A stretch of DNA of 64,000 bases from Maricaulis salignorans (GCF_900103475.1 NZ_FNHG01000016.1:1-64000); one strand, 5' to 3'; positions 26,723 to 36,261 are shown, numbered from the stretch's first letter. The notes: generated from the letters alone by a model not told the origin. Numbers and translations are program-made.

Positions 26723-27175
26723 ATGACAGACGATCTCTACTCCAACGCCGTTCTGCGGCTCGCGGCGGATATTCCGCGCATCGGACGCCTGGCGCGGCCG
26801 CAGGCCTCCGTGCGCAAGGTTTCGCGCCTGTGTGGCTCGGAAATCGAGCTCGATATCATCGTCCAGTCCGGCCATGTCGCCGATCTCGCCTTGCGGGTGA
26901 AGGCCTGCGCGCTGGGGCAGGCTTCGGCCGCAATCCTGGCCCGCGCCGCCATTGGCGCCTCGCTGCGCGAACTGGAACTGGCCCGCGATGGTCTCAAGGC
27001 GATGTTGAAGCAAAATGGCCCGGCGCCGCGGGGCCGTTTCGCCGAGTTGCAATTGCTGCAGAGCGCCCGCGCCTATCCGGCGCGCCACCAGTCGATCCTG
27101 CTGGCCTTCGACGCCGCTGTCGAGGCGGTCGGCCAGGCGAGCACGACCCGACTTGCCACCCCGCTGACCGGCTAG
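26723..27175 (+). CDS. NifU/SufU-like iron-sulfur scaffold homologue
   Basis: A 150-residue protein of the IscU/SufU superfamily. C37 in RLCGSEIELDI and C62 in VKACALGQASAA match the first two cluster-binding Cys of SufU. The third Cys is replaced by Ser (S124 in YPARHQSILLAF), and the usual Asp of CGD is Ser. As I recall, this divergent form is common in alphaproteobacteria next to yidD, so it is a subfamily trait rather than local damage. Whether it carries a cluster is uncertain. A long stem-loop follows the stop. Confidence 0.8.
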   Translation: MTDDLYSNAVLRLAADIPRIGRLARPQASVRKVSRLCGSEIELDIIVQSGHVADLALRVKACALGQASAAILARAAIGASLRELELARDGLKAMLKQNGPAPRGRFAELQLLQSARAYPARHQSILLAFDAAVEAVGQASTTRLATPLTG

Positions 27176-27219
27176 GGTTGTCCGCTCCTGCCCAGCCGGC
27201 AGGATGGCGCGGACAGCCC
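27175..27219 (+). terminator. Long bulged stem-loop after the scaffold gene
   Basis: An outer 11-bp stem (27175-27185 with 27209-27219, one wobble) encloses a perfect 7-bp stem TCCTGCC/GGCAGGA with a 5-base loop, with a 4-base bulge (TGGC). It begins at the last base of the stop codon. No T-run follows, so it may be a Rho-independent-like stop, an RNA-stabilising stem, or an attenuator before yidD. Confidence 0.5.
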
Positions 27220-27322
27220 GTAAAACGAAGCAAACCCAATCCGAATTTCATGCGGCCGGCTTCGCCCGTCTCATCTCCATGGTGGACAGGGCGCAGTGCG
27301 GCGTTAAAAGGCTTGAATCCAA

Positions 27323-27697
27323 ATGCGTTCGAGCGACGGGATAAATCAGGCCAGGGGGCCGATGGGATGGTTGATGGTGGGCGCAATCCGCGTCTATCAA
27401 TACAGCCTGTCACCGGTTTTCTATGCCTTTGGCGTGCGGTGCCGCCATGAGCCGACCTGTTCGGCCTATGGTATCGAGGCGATCCGCGCCCAGGGTGGCT
27501 GGCGCGGCTTCTGGCTGACCTTTGGTCGGCTGGGACGTTGCCGTCCGGGAGGAAGCCATGGCTTCGACCCGGCCCCGATCATTCGCACGCAAGTGCCCTG
27601 GTGGGCGGTCTGGCGTTTCAGATCCCGCCCCATCCTCGACGCTTCGGAAAAGCTTCCGCCGGCAGGCCGCGCCGACGACAAGGACGAAGACCAATGA
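27323..27697 (+). CDS. yidD: Membrane protein insertion efficiency factor YidD
   Basis: A 124-residue (or 111-residue) YidD protein that assists insertion of membrane proteins with YidC. The family core is [20 protein letters not shown], then [20 protein letters not shown] and [14 protein letters not shown], with the conserved Cys positions. The N-terminal amphipathic helix is [10 protein letters not shown]. The ATG at 27362 (AGGGGG close upstream) gives the usual family start, so the 27323 start may be 13 residues too long. The stop overlaps the thrS ATG by 4 bases (ATGA). Confidence 0.9.
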   Translation: MRSSDGINQARGPMGWLMVGAIRVYQYSLSPVFYAFGVRCRHEPTCSAYGIEAIRAQGGWRGFWLTFGRLGRCRPGGSHGFDPAPIIRTQVPWWAVWRFRSRPILDASEKLPPAGRADDKDEDQ

Positions 27698-29628
27698 TCA
27701 ATATTACGCTTCCCGATGGTTCCATCCGCGAATTGCCCGAAGGCGCAACGCCGATGGACCTGGCCGAGAATATCTCGAAATCCCTCGCCAAGGTGGCGAT
27801 GATCGCCAAGGTGAATGGCGATGACTGGGATCTGATGCGGCCGCTTCCCGGCGATTCTTCCGTTGCCCTGGTGACGCGCAAGGATGAGGAGGCCCTCGAG
27901 GTCATCCGCCATGATACGGCGCATATCCTCGCCCAGGCGGTGCAGGAGCTTTTCCCCGGCACGCAGGTCACGATCGGCCCCTCGATCGAGGACGGTTTCT
28001 ATTATGATTTCGCCCGCGACGAGCCCTTCTCGACGGATGATTTCGCCGCGATCGAAAAGCGCATGGCCGAGATCGTCGATGCCGACCTGCCCTTCGAGCG
28101 CGAGGAAATGGACCGCGATGCGGCCATCGCCATGTTCGAGAAAATGGGTGAGAGCTACAAGGCCGAACTGATCCGCGATCTGCCCGAGGGCGAAACGATC
28201 ACGATCTATCGCCAGGGCGAATGGTTCGATCTGTGCCGCGGGCCGCACCTGCCCTCGACGGGCAAGATCGGCAAGGCGTTCAAACTGATGAAGGTGGCCG
28301 GTGCCTATTGGCGTGGCGATCATCGCAACGCCATGCTGCAGCGTATCTACGGCACGGCCTGGGCCGATGACAAACAGCTCAAGGCGCATCTCTTCCGCCT
28401 CGAAGAAGCCGAGAAACGCGACCACCGCCGTCTCGGCCGCCAGATGGAATTGTTCCATTTCCAGGAAGAAGCCCAGGGCCAGGTCTTCTGGCATCCGGCC
28501 GGCTGGCGTCTCTACCGCACGGTGACGAGCTATATGCGCCGGCGTCTGGAAGCCAATGGCTATCAGGAAATCCGCACGCCCCAGCTGATGGACCGGAAAT
28601 TCTGGGAAGCCTCGGGCCATTGGGACAAATATCGCGAAAACATGTTCATCTCCTCGATCGACCAGGAAGAAAAAATCCTGGCCGTGAAGCCGATGAATTG
28701 TCCCTGCCATGTCCAGGTCTTCAACCAGGGCCAGAAATCCTATCGCGACCTGCCACTGCGCCTGGCCGAGTTCGGCTCCTGCCACCGTTATGAGCCGTCC
28801 GGCTCCCTGCATGGCCTGATGCGCGTGCGCGGCTTCGTGCAGGATGATGCCCATATCTTCTGTACGGTCGAGCAGATCGTCGAGGAGGTGAAGGCCTTCT
28901 GTGAACTGCTCAAGTCGGTCTATGCCGATTTCGGCTTCGAGGAGCCGCGGGTCAAATTCGCCGACCGTCCGGAACAGCGCGTCGGGTCGGACGAGGTCTG
29001 GGACAAGGCCGAGGCCGCATTGCGCACGGCGGCCGAGGCCTCCGGTCTCGACTTCGAATACAATCCCGGCGATGGCGCCTTTTACGGTCCCAAGCTCGAC
29101 TTCGTCGTCAAGGATGCGATCGGACGTGAATGGCAGACGGGCACGATCCAGTGCGATTTCAACCTGCCGGAACGTCTCGATGCCCATTATATCGGCGACG
29201 ATAATGACAAGCATCGCCCGGTCATGCTCCACCGCGCCATTCTCGGTTCGCTGGAACGCTTCCTTGGCGTCTTGCTGGAAAACTACTCCGGCAAACTGCC
29301 CTTCTGGCTGGCGCCGCGCCAGGTCGTGATCGCGACAATCACCTCCGATGCCGATCCCTATGCCGAACAGGTCCTGGCCGCCATGAAGGCCGCCGGCCTG
29401 AATGCCGAGACCGATCTTCGCAATGAGAAGATCAACTACAAGGTCCGCGAACATTCGGTCGGCAAGATCCCGGTTATTGCCGTGATCGGACGCAAGGAAG
29501 CGGAGGAGGGCACGCTCGCCCTGCGTTTCCTGGGCGAGGAAGGCAATAAGCAGGAAGTCCTGCCGCTGGCCGAGGCCATCGCACGCCTGTGCGATGATGC
29601 CCGGGCACCTGACCTGAAACGCGGCTGA
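27694..29628 (+). CDS. thrS: Threonyl-tRNA synthetase ThrS
   Basis: A 644-residue class II synthetase. The order is an N-terminal TGS domain (residues 1-62, [20 protein letters not shown]), the editing domain with HDTAH at 73-77, the catalytic core (motif 1 near [23 protein letters not shown], motif 2 [20 protein letters not shown], motif 3 [13 protein letters not shown]), and the anticodon domain ([20 protein letters not shown]). I chose the ATG at 27694, which overlaps the yidD stop. Length is normal. Confidence 0.96.
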   Translation: MINITLPDGSIRELPEGATPMDLAENISKSLAKVAMIAKVNGDDWDLMRPLPGDSSVALVTRKDEEALEVIRHDTAHILAQAVQELFPGTQVTIGPSIEDGFYYDFARDEPFSTDDFAAIEKRMAEIVDADLPFEREEMDRDAAIAMFEKMGESYKAELIRDLPEGETITIYRQGEWFDLCRGPHLPSTGKIGKAFKLMKVAGAYWRGDHRNAMLQRIYGTAWADDKQLKAHLFRLEEAEKRDHRRLGRQMELFHFQEEAQGQVFWHPAGWRLYRTVTSYMRRRLEANGYQEIRTPQLMDRKFWEASGHWDKYRENMFISSIDQEEKILAVKPMNCPCHVQVFNQGQKSYRDLPLRLAEFGSCHRYEPSGSLHGLMRVRGFVQDDAHIFCTVEQIVEEVKAFCELLKSVYADFGFEEPRVKFADRPEQRVGSDEVWDKAEAALRTAAEASGLDFEYNPGDGAFYGPKLDFVVKDAIGREWQTGTIQCDFNLPERLDAHYIGDDNDKHRPVMLHRAILGSLERFLGVLLENYSGKLPFWLAPRQVVIATITSDADPYAEQVLAAMKAAGLNAETDLRNEKINYKVREHSVGKIPVIAVIGRKEAEEGTLALRFLGEEGNKQEVLPLAEAIARLCDDARAPDLKRG

Positions 29629-29650
29629 TCTGAAGCGGGCGGCACTGACG

Positions 29651-30862
29651 ATGGCACAGGGGCAAGACAGGGTTGGTTGGGTTGGTGTCACAACCTTTGC
29701 CTTTGCCCTGCCCTGGTGCATCGCCGGTGCCGGCCTGCTGCCGCCCATGGCGGTGCTGATGTCGCTGGCCGCCTTCCCCGTTGATGCGCGCTTCTGGCGG
29801 CCTCGCGGGTTCTCGCTGCCACTGGCCCTCGGCGGTCTTTTCCTGGCCTGGGTCGGGATCAGCTATCTGTGGTCGCCCTATGATAATCCGGAACAATTGC
29901 CCAAAACCCTGATCGGCGTGCCGCTCTACCTCCTGCTGGCTCTCCGGGTTGGCGGGCTGGACGGGCGCTGGCGGACCCGCTGCGAGGCGTCCATGATCTT
30001 CCTCGTCGTGGCGCTGGGTCTGTACCTGCTCGCCGAGACGCTGACCGGCGGCGCCATGACCCATGCGTTCAAGATCGCTGTCGAGGGCTATGACGCCCTG
30101 CCTGAGGCGGATGTGATGATCTACGTCAATCGCAATCTGGGGCATGCCGCCGTTCCGCTCATCCTGCTGGCCGGTCCCGCAGCGCTGATCGCCTATCGCG
30201 CCGGCGGCCTGATCGTCGGTGTCGCCGTGATCGTACTGGCGGCGATTTCCGCCTTCAGCTTTGGCACTGAAGTCAATGCGGTCGCCTTCACGCTGGGACT
30301 GTTGGCGGCGATCTCGACCGCATTCTGGCCCCGCCCGATGATTGCCGGCATTTTCGGCGTGGTTGCCGGCGGTGTGCTGGTCGTGCCGGTGGTCCTGCCG
30401 GGCCTGATTGCTGTCATGCCGGAAGGCCTGCGCGACAGCCTGCCCCTGTCCTGGGTCTGGCGGCTGGAGATCTGGACCTATGTCAGTGAGCTGATCAAGG
30501 ACAAGCCGCTTTTCGGCTATGGCCTGGATGCATCACGGCCCTTGAATGGTGAAATGGAACTTGCCGGCTACCAGATCGAAATGCTGCCGATGCACCCGCA
30601 TAATGCCAGTTTGCAGATCTGGCTGGAAACCGGTCTGATCGGTGCGACCCTGCTGACCTGTGCGCTGGTCTTCCTCGGCGGGCGCATCGCCAGTGCATCG
30701 CGATTGACCCGGGATCAGGCCATGGCGACATCCTGGGTGCTGGTCAGCTATGTATCACTGGTTTTGTTTTCCTATGGCGTCTGGCAAGAGTGGCATCAGG
30801 CCGCTGCGGCACTCGCGGTGACGGCTGTTCTGTTCCTGGGCGCCCGAAAGCCAGCGCAATGA
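29651..30862 (+). CDS. O-antigen ligase/polymerase family membrane protein
   Basis: A 403-residue protein with about 10-11 hydrophobic helices across its length and the Wzy_C/WaaL-type periplasmic loop between the late helices (FGYGLDASRPLNGEM, then MLPMHPHNASLQIWLETGLI), with the conserved H-P-H-N block. Such proteins ligate or polymerise surface polysaccharide. The true acceptor (lipid A core or other) is unknown. The stop overlaps the ATG of the next GT2 gene by 4 bases (ATGA), which points to a shared glycan pathway. Confidence 0.85.
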   Translation: MAQGQDRVGWVGVTTFAFALPWCIAGAGLLPPMAVLMSLAAFPVDARFWRPRGFSLPLALGGLFLAWVGISYLWSPYDNPEQLPKTLIGVPLYLLLALRVGGLDGRWRTRCEASMIFLVVALGLYLLAETLTGGAMTHAFKIAVEGYDALPEADVMIYVNRNLGHAAVPLILLAGPAALIAYRAGGLIVGVAVIVLAAISAFSFGTEVNAVAFTLGLLAAISTAFWPRPMIAGIFGVVAGGVLVVPVVLPGLIAVMPEGLRDSLPLSWVWRLEIWTYVSELIKDKPLFGYGLDASRPLNGEMELAGYQIEMLPMHPHNASLQIWLETGLIGATLLTCALVFLGGRIASASRLTRDQAMATSWVLVSYVSLVLFSYGVWQEWHQAAAALAVTAVLFLGARKPAQ

Positions 30863-31728
30863 GTGAAGTGCGTCTCAGCGTCGTAACCGTATCCTGGATG
30901 ACCGGGCCGCATCTGATGGATGCGGTCGCTGCCGTGCTGGCCGCGCCGGGCGTCGATGAATTCGTCATGGTCAGTCACGAGAACCCGCCCGCGGCCGTCG
31001 CAGCCTTGCGTGAACTGGCAGCGAGCCACGCCAATTTTGTCCTGATCGAGACTGACGCCAATCTCGGTTTCGCCAAAGGGTGCAATATCGGCGCCCGCGC
31101 CGCGAGTGGCGATCTGGTACTTTTCCTCAACCCCGACGCCATTCTGGCACCGGGCGCCGGAGAGCAGCTCAAACGATCGGCCCAGATGGCCCTGACGCGT
31201 CCCTGGATCATTGGTGCGCGCATTCTCAACCGGGATGGCAGCGAACAGGCCGGCGGCCGTCGCGGTGAATTGACGCCGCGCAGTGCGGCGGTCAGCTTTT
31301 TGCGCCTCGACCGGTTGTTTCCGGGCCTGCGCAACCTGCATTGGGAAGCCGACGACGTCCCGGACGACATGACTGAAGTGCCCACTGTCTCGGGCGCGGC
31401 CATGATGATGCGCCGTGATGATTTCCTTGAAATTGGCGGGTTTGACGAAAGCTATTTCCTGCACGTCGAGGACATCGATATCTGTCGCAGCGTCCGCATG
31501 GCGGGCGGGCAGGTCTGGTTCGAGCCGCGGGTGGAAATTCTGCATTTCGGCGGCACCAGCAAGTCCAGCCCGATGCGCGTCGAGACCCACAAGGCGGCGG
31601 GTTTCGTCAAATATTTCTGGAAATTCTATCCCGGCCCCATCCAGCGCATGGCCACCATCCTGCTGATCGCGCCGATCTATGGCGCGATCTGGGCGCGTGT
31701 GGTCTGGCTATGGCTGCGCGGGCGTTAG
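30859..31728 (+). CDS. GT2 glycosyltransferase (rhamnosyltransferase-like)
   Basis: A 289-residue GT-A enzyme. It begins SVVTVSWMTGPHLMDAVAAV, with ANLGFAKGCNIGARAASGDL followed by the metal-binding LFLNPDA, and a later block GGFDESYFLHVEDIDICRSV with the ED catalytic pair. These are typical of WbbL-like rhamnosyltransferases; the donor sugar is not provable. A C-terminal hydrophobic segment (MATILLIAPIYGAIWARVVW) suggests membrane attachment. The ATG at 30859 overlaps the ligase gene. Confidence 0.87.
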   Translation: MSEVRLSVVTVSWMTGPHLMDAVAAVLAAPGVDEFVMVSHENPPAAVAALRELAASHANFVLIETDANLGFAKGCNIGARAASGDLVLFLNPDAILAPGAGEQLKRSAQMALTRPWIIGARILNRDGSEQAGGRRGELTPRSAAVSFLRLDRLFPGLRNLHWEADDVPDDMTEVPTVSGAAMMMRRDDFLEIGGFDESYFLHVEDIDICRSVRMAGGQVWFEPRVEILHFGGTSKSSPMRVETHKAAGFVKYFWKFYPGPIQRMATILLIAPIYGAIWARVVWLWLRGR

Positions 31729-31737
31729 CCTGATCGC

Positions 31738-32646
31738 TCAGGCCTGGGGCGCGGGAAATCCACCGGCGCGCTTGAGTGCCGAGTCCACCGGATGTTTCAA
31801 CGCCACATCCTCAAGCCATTTCGCCGTTGCGATCATTCGGCCCAGATCAATCCCGGTCTCGAAACCGCCGCGCTCAAGCATGTAGATCACGTCTTCGCTG
31901 GCGACATTGCCGGTCGCCGCCGGCGCAAACGGGCAGCCGCCAATTCCGCCGCACGAGGCGTCGATCACATCAATCCCGGCATCAACCGCCGCGGCGATAT
32001 TCGCCATCGCGGTGTTGCGCGTATTGTGGAAATGCATCCGAAGCCGCATGTCGCCGCTCTGCGCCCTGACGATATCGAGCGCCTTGCGCACGCGCCACGG
32101 ATCAGCGACGCCGATCGTATCACCGAGCGCAAACTCGCAGGCCCCGGCGGCTCTGGCCCGCGCGGCCAGCATGCCGAGAATCTTGGGATCAACCTCGCCA
32201 TCGAAGGGGTCGCCAAAGGCCACCGAGACCGTCACCGAGATCGGCACGGCCTCGTCATGGGCGAGGATGGCGATCTTGTCGAACAGGTCGGCGGTCTGCT
32301 CTGGCGTTGCATTCTGGTTCTTGAGGCCAAAGCCGGGCGAGGCGACCATCACATAATTGATCTCGTCGCAGCCCGCCTCGAGGGCGCGGCGCAGCCCGCG
32401 TTCATTGAGCGCCAGCCCGATATATTTCACGCCATCCAGCCTCGGTGCCAGCGCCATCACCTCGGCACTGTCGGCCATCGCCGGCACCAGCTTTGGATGG
32501 ACAAAGCTCGCGGCCTCCATCCGGTTGACCCCGGCATCGATCAGCCGCGAGATGAATTCGAGCTTCATCTCGGTCGACAGCAGGACCGGGTCATTCTGGA
32601 GCCCGTCGCGCGGCCCGACTTCAACGATTTCAATCTTGCGGGTCAT
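31738..32646 (-). CDS. Hydroxymethylglutaryl-CoA lyase family protein
   Basis: A 302-residue TIM-barrel of the HMGL family that cleaves HMG-CoA to acetoacetate and acetyl-CoA, usually in leucine breakdown. Signatures are EIVEVGPRDGLQNDPVLLST with the metal Asp, SVAFGDPFDGEVDP, and the Gly-rich loop GGIGGCPFAPAATGNVASED with the catalytic Cys. The start at 32646 overlaps the end of the upstream ArnT-like gene (ATGA), an odd partnership because the usual leucine-degradation genes are absent nearby. RBS GGAAGG is 9 bases upstream. Confidence 0.9.
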   Translation of the reverse strand: MTRKIEIVEVGPRDGLQNDPVLLSTEMKLEFISRLIDAGVNRMEAASFVHPKLVPAMADSAEVMALAPRLDGVKYIGLALNERGLRRALEAGCDEINYVMVASPGFGLKNQNATPEQTADLFDKIAILAHDEAVPISVTVSVAFGDPFDGEVDPKILGMLAARARAAGACEFALGDTIGVADPWRVRKALDIVRAQSGDMRLRMHFHNTRNTAMANIAAAVDAGIDVIDASCGGIGGCPFAPAATGNVASEDVIYMLERGGFETGIDLGRMIATAKWLEDVALKHPVDSALKRAGGFPAPQA

Positions 32647-34454
32647 TGATCCATACCTTCCCGGGCGGCGCCGGTCCCGCAGCGTGTGAACATCAGGACC
32701 AGTGTGGTTTCGTCGCCGCGTGAATAATTCGTCCCCGAGGCCAGACCGCGATGACATTCGCCGAGGGCATGCAGGCGTTCGAAAAACTCATATTCACGCC
32801 AGGCGCTGTCCGCCGCAATTGTGTCGCCAAACCAGAGCGCGCGCAGATCGGCGTCGCGCGACAGATCGAGCACGATCAATATGGGGTCCGAACGGCTCTC
32901 CGCAAAGGCCAGCACTTCCTCTGCCGTGCCCAGCATTGTGTCGGTACCCAGCGAGAAGACCAGGCTCGGCTCGGTATAGGAGGAGGCGGTGGCGATATCC
33001 TCCGGCGCGATACCGGCAATCGTCTGCGAATAGCTGCGTGCCGCCCGCACCTGATCGGCCAGTCGAACCGCATAGGCATTCGGTGCCGCGGCTGCGCGCC
33101 CCATCACCTGCCAGCCGAGCCCGGCCGCGACCGCGAGGCAGAGCACCATAACCGCAGAGCGTCCGCGCGCGGCCATCAGCGCTGCACCGGTCAGGATCGC
33201 GAATAGTGCGGCGGTCAGGAAAACAATCGCTGCTATGGCCGGATCAAGACCGAGTTCGAACCCGCCTTCGAAGCCCGCAAGGGAGAGCCGCACCGCGTCC
33301 CAGCTCGCATTATTGCCGTAGACGACAAACAGCACCGGCATCAAAATCGCGAACACCAGGCCGGCGAAGGCGAACAGGGCCCAGCTGGTCCATTTTTGCC
33401 AGGCCGCGACCTTGTTCATCTGCATCAGCCCCCAGCCGGCAATCAGGGCCAGGGCGGGATAGGCGGGCAAGACATAATGGGGGAGTTTGGTCGGCAGGAG
33501 TTCGAACACGAGCCAGACCGGAATCGCCCAGGCGAGGAGAAAACGCGCCGCGCCGGCGGTTTTCTCGTCGCTCCGGCCACGCAGGGCTGACGTCAGGCAG
33601 GCCAGCCCGGGTATAACGGTCAGCGTAGCGGGGAATAACAATAGGGGAGCGAGTAGTAAGTGGTAGCCGAACAGACCACCATGGCGCTCCGCCGCGCCGG
33701 CCAGTTTGGGGGCCAGATCATCGCCGATCGCCTGGCGCAGGAAACCACCATCGGTGGCGATCTGGATCGAGATCAACCAGGGCAATATCATCGCAATGGC
33801 CAGCAGTGGTCCGGGCCAGAAGCCCAAGGGTTTCAACCAGTTCGCCTTGCGCTCCCAAATCACCAGCACCAGTATGGCCAGGCCCGCAACCATCGGCGTC
33901 ACCGGTCCCTTGATCAGCGCCCCCAATCCGATGGCAAACCAGAAGAGCAGGGCGGTTTTCTTGCCCTTCCCGGCGCGCAACTGCGCCAGGGCCGCCATCG
34001 CCAATGTCGTGCAACCCACCAACATTGCATCGGTTTTCGCGATCCCGCCCTCAATGCCGAGCAGCACTGTCACCGCAAAAAGCGCCGCTCCGGCAAAGGC
34101 CGCCTTGCGTCCGACCAGTCTTTGTCCAGCCCAGAAACAGGCCAGCGCCGCCAGGATGGCTCCGAACATGGAGGGCAGGCGATAGGCCCAGATCTCACGC
34201 GCTTCAGCGCTCGAGAATGCGGCGACGCTGACGGCCTGAAGCCAATGAATTCCAACGGGTTTTTTATTGCGGGCTTCGTCCAGGAAATTGATCGAGACGT
34301 AGTCGCCGCTCTCCAGCATCTGCGCCGTCGCCTGGGCAAAACGGCTCTCATCCCGGTCGAGCGGCGGCAGGGTGAAGATCCCCGCAAGGGCCGCCAGTCC
34401 TGCCAGCAGGCCTATGATAATATAGGCGCGAATTCCCTTGGCTAGCTCGGCCAT
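32643..34454 (-). CDS. ArnT/PMT-type membrane glycosyltransferase
   Basis: A 603-residue polytopic GT39/GT83-type protein that moves sugar from a lipid carrier to an acceptor on the outer face of the inner membrane. The first periplasmic loop has the signature PPLDRDESRFAQATAQMLES with the catalytic D-E pair and NKKPVGIHWLQAVSVAAF, both typical of ArnT. About 11-12 helices follow, with a periplasmic C-domain. The ATG at 34454 has GGAG 7 bases upstream. It is divergent from a lipid-linked sugar synthase, a logical donor-maker. Confidence 0.87.
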   Translation of the reverse strand: MAELAKGIRAYIIIGLLAGLAALAGIFTLPPLDRDESRFAQATAQMLESGDYVSINFLDEARNKKPVGIHWLQAVSVAAFSSAEAREIWAYRLPSMFGAILAALACFWAGQRLVGRKAAFAGAALFAVTVLLGIEGGIAKTDAMLVGCTTLAMAALAQLRAGKGKKTALLFWFAIGLGALIKGPVTPMVAGLAILVLVIWERKANWLKPLGFWPGPLLAIAMILPWLISIQIATDGGFLRQAIGDDLAPKLAGAAERHGGLFGYHLLLAPLLLFPATLTVIPGLACLTSALRGRSDEKTAGAARFLLAWAIPVWLVFELLPTKLPHYVLPAYPALALIAGWGLMQMNKVAAWQKWTSWALFAFAGLVFAILMPVLFVVYGNNASWDAVRLSLAGFEGGFELGLDPAIAAIVFLTAALFAILTGAALMAARGRSAVMVLCLAVAAGLGWQVMGRAAAAPNAYAVRLADQVRAARSYSQTIAGIAPEDIATASSYTEPSLVFSLGTDTMLGTAEEVLAFAESRSDPILIVLDLSRDADLRALWFGDTIAADSAWREYEFFERLHALGECHRGLASGTNYSRGDETTLVLMFTRCGTGAAREGMDQ

Positions 34455-34557
34455 GAAAGTCTCCAATGGTCGCAGGGCTGTGAAACCCCTCGCGTCATGT
34501 GCTAGACGCGGTATGTAAAGCAGACCCCGTTTTCCGCAAGCGCAAGCAGAACCCCTT

Positions 34558-35292
34558 ATGAGTCAGACCCCTGATATATCCGTCGTTGTGCCCGCCTATA
34601 ATGAGGCTGGCAATGTTGTGCCGCTGGCGCGCGAAATCGCTGCCGCACTCGAGGGCCGCAATTTCGAAATCCTGTTCGTCGATGATTGCTCCACCGATGG
34701 CACCCGCGAAGAACTGATTGCAGCAAAAGAAGAATTACCGATGCTGCGGGTGGTCGGGCATCGTCATAATGCCGGTCAGTCGCGCTCGGTGCGGACCGGT
34801 GTGATGCAGGCCCGCGGCGCGATTGTCGCGACGCTGGACGGCGATGGCCAGAACCCGCCCGACGGTCTGCCGATCGTGATCGAGGCCCTGATGCGCGCCG
34901 ATGCACCGGAGAATCTCGCCCTGGTCGGCGGCGACCGCAGTCAGAACCGGCAGGATTCAGCCTGGAAGAAATTCGCCTCGCGTTTTGGCAATGGTATCCG
35001 CAAGCGCATGCTCAATGATAATTGCAATGATACCGGCTGTGGTCTCAAGGCTTTCAAACGACAGGCTTATCTGGAACTTCCCTTCTTCGATCACCAGCAT
35101 CGTTTCCTGCCGGCCCTGATGAATCGCGAGGGCTATTTGTGTGAATTCCGCCCCGTCAGCCATCGTCATCGCACCATTGGCGCGTCGAAATATACGAATT
35201 TTGGTCGTCTTTTCGCCTCTTTGACAGACATGATGGGAATGATGTGGTTAAATTCACGAGCGCGGAACCCGCGTGGTTCAGACGAATTATAG
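34558..35292 (+). CDS. GT2 polyprenyl-phosphate sugar synthase (DPM1/ArnC-like)
   Basis: A 244-residue soluble GT-A enzyme with the blocks ISVVVPAYNEAGNVVPLARE, LFVDDCSTDGTREEL, TLDGDGQNPPDGLP, and the late GASKYTNFGRLFASLTDM motif of dolichol/undecaprenyl-phosphate sugar synthases. It lacks C-terminal membrane helices, so it resembles DPM1 more than GtrB. It probably supplies a lipid-linked sugar for the divergent ArnT-like enzyme. It overlaps the frame of the next open reading frame but ends 14 bases before the next chosen start. Confidence 0.88.
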   Translation: MSQTPDISVVVPAYNEAGNVVPLAREIAAALEGRNFEILFVDDCSTDGTREELIAAKEELPMLRVVGHRHNAGQSRSVRTGVMQARGAIVATLDGDGQNPPDGLPIVIEALMRADAPENLALVGGDRSQNRQDSAWKKFASRFGNGIRKRMLNDNCNDTGCGLKAFKRQAYLELPFFDHQHRFLPALMNREGYLCEFRPVSHRHRTIGASKYTNFGRLFASLTDMMGMMWLNSRARNPRGSDEL

Positions 35293-35305
35293 TGAGGATC
35301 TGATT

Positions 35306-35815
35306 ATGTCAGGTGGCGGGGATAATGGTGTAATGTTGGGTATGATGGCTGCCAATCGCGCACAGCGAGGCGGCTCTGCCAAGGGGAAGAGTTCTATGTT
35401 CAATGTATTTCCACTGATGATCATTCCGGTCATCGTCTATGTCGTGATCGCCTTTGTACTGGGCGGTCCTGACCAGGCTTCGATGGCGCTGGCGCTCGAT
35501 CAGACCGTTTTTCAGATCGATATGGTTTCAGGGCCCTGGGCGCTGCCGGTCGGTGATCTCCTGATCATTCTGGGCATGCTCTTCCTGTTCGTCGAGCTGA
35601 TCAAATCGGCCGGTTCGGGCACAGCCACGATCATTAATCACGGCCTCTCCATGGCCGTATTCGTGCTTTCGATGACGCTGTTTTTGCTGGTCGGGAAGTT
35701 CGGCACTTCGGCCTTCTTCCTGATCACCCTGATGACGTTGATGGATACGGTTGCCGGTTTTGTGGTCACGATCATCGCCGCGCGGCGGGATCTGGCGGTC
35801 GGCGGCGAAGCCTAG
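35306..35815 (+). CDS. Conserved four-helix membrane protein, unknown function
   Basis: A 169-residue protein with an N-terminal Gly/Ser/Lys-rich cytosolic segment (residues 1-34) and four clear membrane helices: FPLMIIPVIVYVVIAFVLGG, PVGDLLIILGMLFLFVELI, GLSMAVFVLSMTLFLLVGKF and ITLMTLMDTVAGFVVTII. I do not assign a function. The ATG at 35306 has GAGG 8 bases upstream. It follows the lipid-sugar synthase closely and may share its transcript. A short 8-bp hairpin with one wobble (35824-35843) follows. Confidence 0.8.
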   Translation: MSGGGDNGVMLGMMAANRAQRGGSAKGKSSMFNVFPLMIIPVIVYVVIAFVLGGPDQASMALALDQTVFQIDMVSGPWALPVGDLLIILGMLFLFVELIKSAGSGTATIINHGLSMAVFVLSMTLFLLVGKFGTSAFFLITLMTLMDTVAGFVVTIIAARRDLAVGGEA

Positions 35816-35851
35816 GGGGTTTTCATTGACCTTGAGGTCAGTGAGAACGCG

Positions 35852-35935
35852 CTAGAACAGCACGAAGACCAGGCCGGCGCCAAAGGCGGCGTCGCACCAG
35901 AAGCCAAGACGGCGCAGGATTGCGTCGGTTACCAT
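35852..35935 (-). CDS. Possible 27-residue membrane peptide, coupled to upstream gene
   Basis: The frame MVTDAILRRLGFWCDAAFGA, ending in GLVFVLF, starts in the TGATG overlap with the stop of the 108-residue gene upstream on the minus strand. The C-terminal half is hydrophobic and could insert in the membrane. It is too short for statistical certainty; the translational coupling and high third-position GC are the arguments for it. No homologue is recognised. Confidence 0.4.
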   Translation of the reverse strand: MVTDAILRRLGFWCDAAFGAGLVFVLF

Positions 35936-36261
35936 CAGGCGCGTCGCTCCCATTGCGGGGGCGGCGCGCTTTTTTGTGTCGCCTGATGATAGGCGCGGCG
36001 ATAGCGGGCCTGCTCGCTGTTCTCGGCGCGGATGCCACGCCGCGGCGTGCCGGCGATGATCTGGACAATAAGTTCAGCCGGGGCGACCTGCGCCCTCACA
36101 GACGACTGCGGTTGGGCTGCAGTAGAATGCGGGGTCGGGACAGGAGCGTGGGCGCGGTCCTGCCGCGGCTGGCGATCATTCGACCCGCATGCCGAACCAG
36201 CTGGCTCAATACGCCGGCTGGTCAGGGTCGGGACAGGATATGGGCTGCGGATCGTGATCAT
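35935..36261 (-). CDS. Hypothetical 108-residue protein behind a CtrA box
   Basis: A basic, Pro/Gln/Arg-rich 108-residue protein with no family I recognise. The N-terminal two-thirds look disordered; the C-terminal part (GIRAENSEQARYRRAYHQAT) is probably helical. AGGG lies 7 bases before the ATG at 36261. A full CtrA-type box lies 32 bases upstream, and the stop overlaps a tiny membrane ORF. Codon third positions are mostly G/C as in real genes here. The opposite strand also has an open frame (from 35920), but without a comparable RBS. Confidence 0.55.
   Translation of the reverse strand: MITIRSPYPVPTLTSRRIEPAGSACGSNDRQPRQDRAHAPVPTPHSTAAQPQSSVRAQVAPAELIVQIIAGTPRRGIRAENSEQARYRRAYHQATQKSAPPPQWERRA

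Noticed and set aside
27466-29748. A 760-residue minus-strand open frame opposite thrS
   Set aside because: It is the antisense shadow of thrS; composition is that of a mirror frame and no start signal or motif is present.
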